A stretch of 64,000 bases of DNA from Neisseria dentiae. Its GTDB lineage: Bacteria; Pseudomonadota; Gammaproteobacteria; Burkholderiales; Neisseriaceae. Each line of letters begins with the position of its first letter. The stretch's first letter is position 1. The stretch covers positions 2,480,001-2,544,000 of the forward strand of contig NZ_CP059570.1 of assembly GCF_014055005.1 (NCBI RefSeq), in the 5' to 3' direction. Below are positions 8,558 through 16,305 of this stretch, one piece after another. Made by a program: the position numbers and the translations under genes. Below the pieces are notes generated by a model. That model was given only the letters and a program-made list of their open reading frames with translations. It was not told the DNA's origin and did not search any database.

Positions 8558-8749
8558 GATATTTAACCCAAACGCATGGCGTTACCACTCATTTAATACC
8601 CAACGGTAACCGTACTCCCTCCCCTGCGGGGGTGGGCCGGGGAGAGGGCTTAACACCTGCCGCTCGGGAAACAGTTGCTTAAACTCTGCCAAGCCCTCTC
8701 CCTCAGGAGAGGGAATAGGCCGTCTGAAATCCTGTGTTCCCCATTATCC

Positions 8750-8775
8750 GCACACCTTTACGGTGTGCTTTTTTT
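8750..8775 (+). terminator. Orphan intrinsic terminator
   Basis: GCACACC and GGTGTGC flank a five-base loop and are followed by seven T. It is a textbook terminator, but no gene ends near it. It could stop read-through before narK1, or be part of a leader. Confidence 0.6.
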
Positions 8776-8949
8776 CTGCTTACTACCAAATAACTATCTT
8801 TTTGCACTGTTCGGCCTATGCCGCCTATGCCCAATGCTTTGTGCGCTTTCTCCTTCAAGCGCATACGCAGTGTGCGCCGGAAAGCGTAAGGTATGCTCAG
8901 CCGAAAATATTTTTGTTTACCCGATTACGATAAAGAAAGGATGGGGCGC

Positions 8950-10176
8950 ATGGCCTCTGAAACCTATAAACGCTATTCGGTGCTGGTGTCCAGCACGCTG
9001 TCGTTTACCGTGTGTTTTATGATTTGGATGATGCTGGCGGTGGTGGGCATCAAAGTTCAGGAGGAAATGGGCTTCAACCAAACCCAATACGGCATTCTGA
9101 TTGCGCTGCCGGTGTTGTCCGGCTCGTTAATCCGCGTGCCGCTGGGCATACTCACCGACCGCTACGGCGGCCGCGTCGTGTTGTTTGCGCTGATGATGAT
9201 TTCGGTGCCGGCGATTTTTCTGATGAGTTATGCCACCCATTACTGGCATTTCCTGATTATCGGCCTGCTGATGGGCTTGGCCGGCGGCTCGTTTTCGGTG
9301 GGCACGCCTTATGTGGCGCGCTGGTTTCCGAAACACCAGCAGGGCATGGCGATGGGCGTGTTCGGCGCGGGCAATGCCGGCTCTGCCGTGAATAAATTTC
9401 TGGCGGCCTGGCTGATTACCACCTACGGCACCTGGCAGATTGTGCCCACCGTGTATTCGGCCATTATGCTGGCGATGGCGGTGATTTTCTGGTTCACCAG
9501 CTATCACGATCCCAAGCATCTGGTTTCTTCGAGCGTTACCCTGCGCGAACAGCTCGCGCTGTTGAAAGACCCGGGTGTGCTGCGTTACAGCCAATATTAT
9601 TCGGTGGTGTTCGGCGGCTATGTGGCGCTGGCCTTGTGGATGACCAAATATTATGTGGGCGAATACGGCATGAGTTTGAAAACCGCCGCCTTTCTGGCTG
9701 CCTGCTTCTCGCTGCCCGGCGGCGTTTTGCGCGCGCTCGGCGGTTATCTTTCCGACAAATTCGGCGCTTATAAGGTAACTTGGGCGGTGATGTGGGTGTG
9801 CTGGGTGTGTTTTTTCCTGCTCTCCTACCCGCAAACCGACATGCTGATTAAAACCACTTATGGCACGCTCGGCCTGCACATCGGCCTCAACGTGACGCTG
9901 TTCACCATTTTGATGTTTACCGTGGGCGTGGCGATGGCGGTGGGCAAGGCTTCGGTGTTCAAATTCGTGGCCGACGATTATCCGAACAACATCGGCGCGG
10001 TTTCGGGCATCGTGGGGCTGGCCGGCGGCATGGGCGGCTTTCTGCTGCCGATTATGTTCGGCGCGCTCGAAGACTTCACCGGCATCCGCTCCACCAGCTT
10101 TATGCTGCTCTACGGCACCGTGTGCGTGTCGCTGATTTGGATGCACTTTTCGTTTAAAGCCAAACGCAACGGCTGA
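8950..10176 (+). CDS. narK1: Nitrate/nitrite MFS transporter, NarK1-type
   Basis: A 408-residue, 12-helix major facilitator protein of the nitrate-nitrite porter family. It carries the MFS loop motif TDRYGGR and the NNP-type glycine-rich signature GVFGAGNAGSAV in helix 5. The shorter length and sequence style resemble NarK1/NasA-type proton-nitrate symporters, while the next gene is the longer NarK/NarU type. AAGGA at 8937-8941 sits eight bases before the ATG at 8950, which is therefore preferred to 8941 or 8893. A NarK1 plus NarK2 pair is a common layout and is sometimes fused in other Proteobacteria. Confidence 0.9.
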   Translation: MASETYKRYSVLVSSTLSFTVCFMIWMMLAVVGIKVQEEMGFNQTQYGILIALPVLSGSLIRVPLGILTDRYGGRVVLFALMMISVPAIFLMSYATHYWHFLIIGLLMGLAGGSFSVGTPYVARWFPKHQQGMAMGVFGAGNAGSAVNKFLAAWLITTYGTWQIVPTVYSAIMLAMAVIFWFTSYHDPKHLVSSSVTLREQLALLKDPGVLRYSQYYSVVFGGYVALALWMTKYYVGEYGMSLKTAAFLAACFSLPGGVLRALGGYLSDKFGAYKVTWAVMWVCWVCFFLLSYPQTDMLIKTTYGTLGLHIGLNVTLFTILMFTVGVAMAVGKASVFKFVADDYPNNIGAVSGIVGLAGGMGGFLLPIMFGALEDFTGIRSTSFMLLYGTVCVSLIWMHFSFKAKRNG

Positions 10177-10180
10177 ATGT

Positions 10181-10217
10181 TTTCAGACGGCCCCAACGCT
10201 TTATCAAGGCCGTCTGA
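10181..10217. terminator. Facing-DUS hairpin between narK1 and narK2
   Basis: TTTCAGACGGCC and GGCCGTCTGAAA face each other across 13 bases and are followed by AAAG. It is a probable partial terminator between two co-oriented transporter genes. Confidence 0.55.
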
Positions 10218-10241
10218 AAAAGTCTCAACAAGGAATACACC

Positions 10242-11624
10242 ATGTCGCATTTAATCGAACACTGGCAGCCCGAAGACAAAGATTTCTGGCAGAAAACCGG
10301 CAAAAAAACCGCCACCCGCAACTTGTGGATTTCCATTCCCGCGCTGCTTTTGGCATTCGCCATCTGGCAGGTGTGGAGCGTGGCGGTGGTGAACCTGCCC
10401 AATATCGGCTTCAAATACACCCCCAACCAATTGTTTTGGCTGGCCGCGCTGCCCGCCTTATCCGGCGCCACCCTGCGGATTTTCTATTCGTTTATGGTGC
10501 CGATTTTCGGCGGCCGCAAATGGACGGCGCTCTCCACCGTCAGCCTGCTGCTGCCCGCCGTCGGCTTGGGCTTTGCCGTGCAAGACCCGAATACCAGCTA
10601 TATCACCATGATGGTGCTGGCCTTATTGTGCGGCTTCGGCGGCGGCAATTTCTCATCCAGCATGGCCAACATCAGCTTTTTCTACCCCAAAGCCGAAAAA
10701 GGCACCGCGCTGGGCTTAAACGCCGGTTTGGGCAACTTGGGCGTGTCGGCGGTGCAGTTCGTGGTGCCGCTGGTGATTACCGCCGGCGTGTTCGGCGCCT
10801 TGGGCGGCGAGCCGCAAATCTGGGTAAAAGACGATGTAAGCAAACAGATGTGGCTGCAAAACGCCGGCTTTATCTGGGTGCCGTTCATCATTCTTTCCAC
10901 GCTGGCCGCCTGGTTCGGCATGAACGACTTGGCCAGCGCCAAAGCCAGTTTTAAAGAACAAGCGGTGATCTTCAGCCGCAAGCACAACTGGATTATGTGC
11001 ATACTCTATCTGGGCACCTTCGGCTCGTTTATCGGTTTCGCCGCTGGCTTCCCGCTGCTCACCAAAAGCCAGTTTCCCGGCATCGACCCCGTTAAATATG
11101 CCTTTTTAGGCCCGCTGGTGGGCGCGCTGGCACGCCCGCTCGGCGGCTGGTTGTCCGACAAAATCAAAAGCGGTGCGCTGATTACCCAACTCGTGTTCGC
11201 CGGTATGATTGCCGCCGTTATCGGCGTGATTTCCTTTCTGCCCGCCAACGGCGAAGGCGGCAGTTTCTGGGGCTTTTTCGCCTGTTTCCTCGCCTTATTC
11301 GCCCTCACCGGCCTGGGCAACGGCTCCACCTTTATGCAGGTGCCGGTGATTTTTCTCAATATGCACCAAAAATTCGCCCAACAAGGCTTGGTAAGCGAAG
11401 AGCAGGCGCGCCTGAACGCCACCAAAGAAGGCGCGGCGGTCATCGGCTTTACCGCCGCCTTCGCGGCCTACGGCGGCTTTTTCATCCCCAAAAGCTACGG
11501 AACATCGATAGATTTAACCGGCAGCGTCAACGCCGCATTAATCGGTTTTATCGTTTTCTATGTGGTGTGTTTGGTGTTGAACTGGTGGTATTACGCCCGA
11601 AAAAATGCCGAAGCGAAGTGTTGA
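10242..11624 (+). CDS. narK2: Nitrate/nitrite antiporter, NarK2/NarU-type
   Basis: A 460-residue, 12-helix transporter close in length to E. coli NarK (463). NNP signature regions are visible in helix 5 (LNAGLGNLGVSAVQF) and in helix 11 (NATKEGAAVIGFTAA). It exports nitrite in exchange for nitrate during respiration. A start 65 bp after narK1 with AACAAGGAATACACC before the ATG suggests shared transcription. A perfect hairpin with T-run follows. Confidence 0.92.
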   Translation: MSHLIEHWQPEDKDFWQKTGKKTATRNLWISIPALLLAFAIWQVWSVAVVNLPNIGFKYTPNQLFWLAALPALSGATLRIFYSFMVPIFGGRKWTALSTVSLLLPAVGLGFAVQDPNTSYITMMVLALLCGFGGGNFSSSMANISFFYPKAEKGTALGLNAGLGNLGVSAVQFVVPLVITAGVFGALGGEPQIWVKDDVSKQMWLQNAGFIWVPFIILSTLAAWFGMNDLASAKASFKEQAVIFSRKHNWIMCILYLGTFGSFIGFAAGFPLLTKSQFPGIDPVKYAFLGPLVGALARPLGGWLSDKIKSGALITQLVFAGMIAAVIGVISFLPANGEGGSFWGFFACFLALFALTGLGNGSTFMQVPVIFLNMHQKFAQQGLVSEEQARLNATKEGAAVIGFTAAFAAYGGFFIPKSYGTSIDLTGSVNAALIGFIVFYVVCLVLNWWYYARKNAEAKC

Positions 11625-11645
11625 GGCAGGCGCGCCAAATGCGCG

Positions 11646-11673
11646 ATACCCGGGTTTAACCCGGGTATTTTTG
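11646..11673 (+). terminator. Intrinsic terminator after narK2
   Basis: ATACCCGGGT and ACCCGGGTAT form a perfect 10-bp stem with a three-base loop, followed by TTTTTG. The sequence is a half-copy of the dispersed TCATACTCGGGCTTGACC family, so the repeat has been used as a terminator. Confidence 0.8.
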
Positions 11674-12054
11674 TTTGGGTGATCAACCCCAACCTAAGTA
11701 AGCTAACACAGTTTATCTCTATAAACCCCTGATGCCGTCGTGCCCAACTAAAACAATGGGGTGAGATGATCGAAAAAATATATGCCTATTACCCTATTGC
11801 TCTTCATGTCAAAAACAATTTCACCGTTTTCTTAAAAATAATTACCCGTGAAAAGAGTAATCTACACCACCTTGTAGGTTGACAGCTAAATAATTTTGTT
11901 CGTCACGGCCCTCGAACTTGATATTCGAAAGGGCTGTATAATAATAGAAAATTTCTAATTAAAAACAATAACTTATGTTTTAGCTGAATGTCATTTTGCC
12001 GACGCGGGCACATTTGCCGGAAGTTCGGCTTTGCCCTGCGCCTTGCCTGCGAAA
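11674..12054. other. AT-rich gap between the convergent narK2 and narG
   Basis: About 380 bp with low GC and no recognisable gene. It contains an imperfect hairpin at 11910-11937 (GGCCCTCGAA with TTCGAAAGGGC) and a 38-codon frame at 11766-11882 that is not convincing. It could be residue of a rearrangement junction. Confidence 0.45.
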
Positions 12055-12090
12055 AATGCCTGCCTGAAAAATATTTTTCAGGCAGGCATT
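12055..12090 (-). terminator. 36-bp perfect palindrome, narG terminator
   Basis: AATGCCTGCCTGAAAAAT is followed directly by its exact complement, 18 bp downstream of the narG stop. The central AAAAATATTTTT gives T-runs for both strands. GCCTGCCTGAA resembles a mutated DUS. Confidence 0.7.
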
Positions 12091-12107
12091 GTGCTTTTCA
12101 GACGGCC

Positions 12108-15100
12108 TTATTTCGCCGGCGTATCCATCCAATCGATGTTTTTCATTTTGCGCACAATCACCCATTCGTCGCGGTTGGAGCCTACCGTGCCGTAGTAGTT
12201 GAAGCCGTAGGCCAGTTGGGCGTAGCCGCCGATCATGTGGGTGGGCTTCAGGATGGCGCGGGTAACCGAGTTGTGGATGCCGCCGCGCTTTTTGGAAACT
12301 TCGGCCGCGGGGGTGTGGACGATTTTTTCCTGCGCGTGGTACATCAGAATCATGGTTTCGGGGATGCGCTGGCTGACCACGGCGCGGCAGGCGATGGTGC
12401 CGTTGGCGTTGAACACTTCCACCCAGTCGTTATCAACAATCCCTGCTTTTTTGGCATCGGTTTCGCTGATCCAAACGTGCGGCCCGCCGCGCGAGAGGGT
12501 GAGCATGCGCAGGTTTTCGGAATAGGTGCTGTGTATGCCCCATTTTTGGTGCGGCGTTAAGAAATTAAGGGTGATTTCTTTGTTGCCGTTGGGGTATTTG
12601 CCCAATAGCTTTTGGGTGGTTTTGAAATCGACGGCGGGTTTGTACACGCACAGGTGTTCGCCGAAATCGCGCATCCATTTGTGGTCTTGGTAGAACTGCT
12701 GGCGGCCGGTAAGGGTGCGCCACGGAATCAGTTCGTGTACGTTGGTGTAGCCGGCGTTGTAGCACACTTCTTCGCTTTCCACGCCCGACCAGATCGGCGA
12801 GGTTACGATTTTGCGCGGCTGGGCGACGATGTCGCGGAAACGGATGGCGGTGTGTTCGCTGCTGTTGATCAGGTGGGTGTGGTCGCGGCCGGTGGTTTTG
12901 CCCAAGGCTTCCCAGGCTTTTTTGGCCACGTGGCCGTTGGTTTCGGGCGCGAGGGTGAGCACCATTTCGCAGGCGTCGATGGCGGTGTCGATTTTCGGCT
13001 GGCCGGCGCCGGCGCCTTCTTCGCGCACGCCGTTGAGTTTGCGCAGAAATTCGACTTCGTGTTTGGTGTCCCACGCCATGCCTTTGCCGTTGTTGTTCAC
13101 TTTTTCGAGCAGGGGGCCGATGCTGGTGAATTTTTCGTAAACGGCGCCGTAGTTGCGCTCAACCACGGTAACGGCGGGCATGGTTTTGCCGGGAACGGGG
13201 TCACATTCGCCGTGTTTCCAGTCTTTCGGGTCGAAGGGTTGGCCGAGTTCCTGCGGGCTGTCGTGCATGAGGGGGGTTAAGACGATGTCTTTGCGCACGC
13301 CGAGGTAGTCTTTGGCCAGCTCGCTGAATTTTTTGGCGAAGCCTTTGTAGATTTCCCAGTCGGTTTTGCTCTGCCACAGAGGCTGCACGGCTTCGGTTAG
13401 GGGGTGGATGAAGGGGTGCATATCGGAGGTGTTGAGGTCGTCTTTTTCATACCAGGTGGCGGTGGGCAAGACGATGTCGCCGTAGAGGCAGGTGGTGGAC
13501 ATGCGGAAATCGAGCACGGTGAGCAGGTCGAGCTTGCCTTCGGCGGCGGGGCGCACGGTGATTTCAGACGGCCTGATGCAGTCTTCGTCGTTTTCGTCGC
13601 CCAACACGGCGTTTTGGGTGCCGAGCAGGTATTTCAGAAAATATTCGTGGCCTTTGCCGGATGAGCCGAGCAGGTTGGAGCGCCACACAAACAGGTTGCG
13701 CGGGAAGTTTTGCGGGTTGTCGGGGTCGTTGCAGGCCATGTCGAGCGAGCCGTCTTTCAGACGGCCTGCCACATATTGCGCGGCATCGGCGCCGGCGGCT
13801 GCGGCTTCGTCGGCAATGTCGAGCGGGTTGGCGCCCAGTTGCGGCGCGCTGGGCAGCCAGCCCATGCGTTCGGCTTTGGCGTTGTAGTCGATCATCGAAA
13901 TGCTGCCCATGCTGCCGTCGGCATTGGGGGCGAGGATTTCGTCGGCGCCCACTTTTTCATGCCGCCATTGGCTGGTGTGGGCATAGAAGAACGAGGTGCC
14001 GTTCATCTGGCGCGGCGGGCGGTGCCAGTCGGTGGCGAAGGTGAGCGGAATCCAGCCGGATTGCGGGCGCAGTTTTTCCTGCCCCACATAGTGGCACCAG
14101 CCGCCGCCGGATTTGCCGATGGCGCCGCACATCATCAGCATGTTGATGATGCCGCGGTAGGCCATGTCCATGTGATACCAGTGGTTGAGGCCGGCGCCCA
14201 CGATGACCATGCTGCGGCCTTCGGTGTCGTGCGCGTTTTGGGCGAACTCGCGGGCTACCTGAACCACCAGCTCGGGTTTCACGCCGGTGTGTTTTTCCTG
14301 CCAGGCGGGGGTGTAGGGTTTGTCTTCGCTGTAATCTTTGGCCGAGTTTTCGCAACCCAAGCCGTTGTCGATGCCGTAGTTGGCCACCATTAAATCAAAC
14401 ACGGTGGCCACCAGCGCGGTTTCGCCGTTAGCCAGCGGAATGCGTTTGGCGGGCACTTTTCGGTAGATCATGTCGTCGTGTTCGCCGCCGAAATAGGTGA
14501 AGCCCACGCTGGCGGTTTCGTCGGCGCTGTTTTTCAGCGACAGCGCGGCCTGCGCCTCTTTGCCTTGCGCGAGGGTTTCGAGGTTCCATTTGCGGCTGCC
14601 GTCCCAGCGGAAGCCGATGGAGCCGTTGGGCACGGCGAGGCCGTCTGAAAGCTCGTCCCACACCAGCGTTTTCCATTCGGGGTTTTGCGCTTCGCCGAAG
14701 TTGCCGCTCAATTCGGAAGCGCGCAGGAAATATTTGGGCGCATAGCCTTTGCCGTCGGCTTCCAGGCGCACCAGCATCGGCATATCGGTGAGGCGGCGGA
14801 TGTAGTCGGTGAAGTAGGGCGAGGGGTTTTCGAGGTGGAATTCTTTCAGAATCACATGGCCCATCGCCATCGCGAGGGCGGCGTCGGTGCCTTGTTTGGG
14901 GGCGAGCCAAATGTCGCCGAACTTGGCCATTTCGCCGAAATCGGAAGAAACGGCCACGGTTTTGGTGCCTTTGTAGCGCACTTCGGTGTAGAAGTGTGCG
15001 TCGGGCGTGCGCGTCATCGGCACGTTGGAACCCCACACCATCAGATAATTCGAGTTATACCAGTCGGCCGATTCGGCCACGTCGGTTTGTTCGCCCCAAA

Positions 15101-15788
15101 TCTGCGGGCTGGCGGGCGGCAGGTCGCAATACCAGTCGTAAAACGATAAGGCCACGCCGCCGAGCAGGCTTAAGTAGCGCACGCCCGCCGCATAGCTCAC
15201 CATCGACATCGCCGGAATCGGCGAGAAGCCGATTACGCGGTCGGGGCCGTAGTTTTTAATGGTGTAGGCATTGGCCGCCGCCACCATCTCGTTGGCCTCT
15301 TCCCAAGAAGCGCGCACGAAGCCGCCCAAGCCGCGTTGGGTTTTATAGGATTTGGCGCGCGCTTCGTCTTCCACGATATACGCCCACGCTTCAATCGGGT
15401 TCATGGTTTTGCGCGCCTGCCGCCACATTTCGGCCAGCACACCGCGCATCATCGGATATTTCACGCGCTGTGCGGAATACACATACCAGCTGTAAGAAGC
15501 CCCGCGCGGGCAGCCCCTCGGCTCGTGGTTGGGCAGGTCGGGGCGGGTGCGCGGATAATCGGTTTGCTGGGTTTCCCAAGTGATCAGGCCGTTTTTCACA
15601 TACACCTTCCAACTGCACGAACCGGTGCAGTTCACGCCGTGGGTGGAACGCACCACCTTATCGTGCTGCCAGCGGCTGCGGTAGGCGTTTTCCCACTTGC
15701 GGTCTTCGGTGGTTAACACACCGTGCCCGTTGGCAAACGGCTCGTGTTGTTTGCTGAAGAATTTCAGGCGGTCTAAAAAGTGGCTCAT
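12108..15788 (-). CDS. narG: Respiratory nitrate reductase alpha subunit NarG
   Basis: A 1226-residue catalytic subunit that reduces nitrate to nitrite at a molybdenum bis-MGD site on the cytoplasmic face. H50, C54 and C58 (HGVNCTGSC) are the FS0 cluster ligands, at the same positions as in E. coli NarG. The Mo-ligand Asp region is in SADWYNSNYLMVWGSN. Conserved NarG stretches continue to the C-terminus (NYYGTVGSNRDEW), so the gene is intact. No Tat signal is cleaved; the N-terminus is the degenerate type usual for NarG. The TAA stop is the first part of a DUS. It faces away from narHJI, an unusual split; three DUS copies lie inside the coding sequence. Confidence 0.97.
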   Translation of the reverse strand: MSHFLDRLKFFSKQHEPFANGHGVLTTEDRKWENAYRSRWQHDKVVRSTHGVNCTGSCSWKVYVKNGLITWETQQTDYPRTRPDLPNHEPRGCPRGASYSWYVYSAQRVKYPMMRGVLAEMWRQARKTMNPIEAWAYIVEDEARAKSYKTQRGLGGFVRASWEEANEMVAAANAYTIKNYGPDRVIGFSPIPAMSMVSYAAGVRYLSLLGGVALSFYDWYCDLPPASPQIWGEQTDVAESADWYNSNYLMVWGSNVPMTRTPDAHFYTEVRYKGTKTVAVSSDFGEMAKFGDIWLAPKQGTDAALAMAMGHVILKEFHLENPSPYFTDYIRRLTDMPMLVRLEADGKGYAPKYFLRASELSGNFGEAQNPEWKTLVWDELSDGLAVPNGSIGFRWDGSRKWNLETLAQGKEAQAALSLKNSADETASVGFTYFGGEHDDMIYRKVPAKRIPLANGETALVATVFDLMVANYGIDNGLGCENSAKDYSEDKPYTPAWQEKHTGVKPELVVQVAREFAQNAHDTEGRSMVIVGAGLNHWYHMDMAYRGIINMLMMCGAIGKSGGGWCHYVGQEKLRPQSGWIPLTFATDWHRPPRQMNGTSFFYAHTSQWRHEKVGADEILAPNADGSMGSISMIDYNAKAERMGWLPSAPQLGANPLDIADEAAAAGADAAQYVAGRLKDGSLDMACNDPDNPQNFPRNLFVWRSNLLGSSGKGHEYFLKYLLGTQNAVLGDENDEDCIRPSEITVRPAAEGKLDLLTVLDFRMSTTCLYGDIVLPTATWYEKDDLNTSDMHPFIHPLTEAVQPLWQSKTDWEIYKGFAKKFSELAKDYLGVRKDIVLTPLMHDSPQELGQPFDPKDWKHGECDPVPGKTMPAVTVVERNYGAVYEKFTSIGPLLEKVNNNGKGMAWDTKHEVEFLRKLNGVREEGAGAGQPKIDTAIDACEMVLTLAPETNGHVAKKAWEALGKTTGRDHTHLINSSEHTAIRFRDIVAQPRKIVTSPIWSGVESEEVCYNAGYTNVHELIPWRTLTGRQQFYQDHKWMRDFGEHLCVYKPAVDFKTTQKLLGKYPNGNKEITLNFLTPHQKWGIHSTYSENLRMLTLSRGGPHVWISETDAKKAGIVDNDWVEVFNANGTIACRAVVSQRIPETMILMYHAQEKIVHTPAAEVSKKRGGIHNSVTRAILKPTHMIGGYAQLAYGFNYYGTVGSNRDEWVIVRKMKNIDWMDTPAK

Positions 15789-15823
15789 GATGTATTCCTT
15801 TGGCTTGTCGTTTCAGGCAGGCA

Positions 15824-15927
15824 TATAGTGAATTCACTTACTCCGTTACGGTGTTGCTGCGCCTTGTCGTACTACCTGTACTGTCTTCGGCTTGCTGCCT
15901 TGTACCGAAGTAAGTGAATTCACTATA
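15824..15927. repeat. Correia-like element (CREE) upstream of narG
   Basis: Exact 17-bp terminal inverted repeats TATAGTGAATTCACTTA bound a 104-bp element. Its interior (GGTGTTGCTGCGCCTTGTCGTAC, then CTGTACTGTCTTCGGCTTG) follows the core of Neisseria Correia repeats, whose ends are TATAGTGGATTAAC. It begins 36 bp before the narG start codon, so it sits in the 5' leader or promoter region and could influence transcription or mRNA stability, as CREEs do elsewhere. Confidence 0.75.
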
Positions 15928-15980
15928 GCCTGTCTGAAAAATAATTTTTTACACTTTGGAATATAAAACAGCCTCTCGCC

Positions 15981-16069
15981 GGAAAATATGCACCGAAAGG
16001 GTTTGCCGCCGCAGCAAAAGGCTAGGAAAAAGCGGGCGTTTGAATTAGCGGGCTAGTTCTTTGGGATTA
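15981..16069 (-). promoter_or_regulatory. Putative narG regulatory block shared with narH
   Basis: Read on the minus strand, it starts AATCCCAAAGAACTAGCCCGC and ends CCCTTTCGGTGCATATTTT. Both blocks are also upstream of narH (1451-1540), and the distance between them is 67 against 68 bp. The rest of the 15789-16305 gap holds the Correia-like element, a stem-loop repeat, two DUS and no gene. Confidence 0.5.
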
Positions 16070-16096
16070 GAAAACCGTCAGGCCGTCTGAAAACCG

Positions 16097-16178
16097 CCGT
16101 CATACTCGGGCTTGACCCGAGTATCTTGGTGGTTCCGCAAGAAAGGGGAGATACTCGGGTCAAGCCCGAGTATGACGG
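16097..16178. repeat. TCATACTCGGGCTTGACC stem-loop repeat (most perfect copy)
   Basis: The arms CCGTCATACTCGGGCTTGAC and GTCAAGCCCGAGTATGACGG are exact complements and extend to AGTATCT / AGATACT, around a short loop. It lies between narG and uvrD and is the best reference copy of the family in this window. Confidence 0.85.
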
Positions 16179-16305
16179 GAATGTTTAAAGTTGATGATGG
16201 GTTTGCAGGCAGAAAGGCCGCTTGAAAACCAAACCTTTTCGTTTTCAAACGGCCTTATCCCTTACAATAACGCCCATCTTCAATATTTTTTCAGACGGCC
16301 TGATT

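Larger units (their letters stand above)
8384..8949. other. 566-bp repeat-rich gap before narK1
   Basis: Contents in order: a diverged stem-loop repeat (8416-8494), a 32-bp perfect DUS-variant palindrome (8526-8557), short inverted stretches of the CCCTCTCC type, a DUS at 8717-8728, a strong hairpin with T-run (8750-8775) and about 170 bp of AT-richer sequence that should contain the narK1 promoter. No gene longer than a few dozen codons is convincing. Confidence 0.65.

Noticed and set aside
9127..10146. A 339-codon frame antisense to narK1
   Set aside because: It is His/Arg/Ala-rich shadow coding opposite a clear transporter gene.
11766..11882. A 38-codon frame with a GGGGTGAG-like ribosome site between narK2 and narG
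   Set aside because: Too short, no recognisable motif, and it lies in AT-rich sequence where such frames arise by chance. Recorded only as part of the intergenic entry.
12565..14393. Long frames opposite narG on the plus strand, up to 227 codons
   Set aside because: They are antisense shadows of the GC-rich narG gene without ribosome sites or protein motifs.
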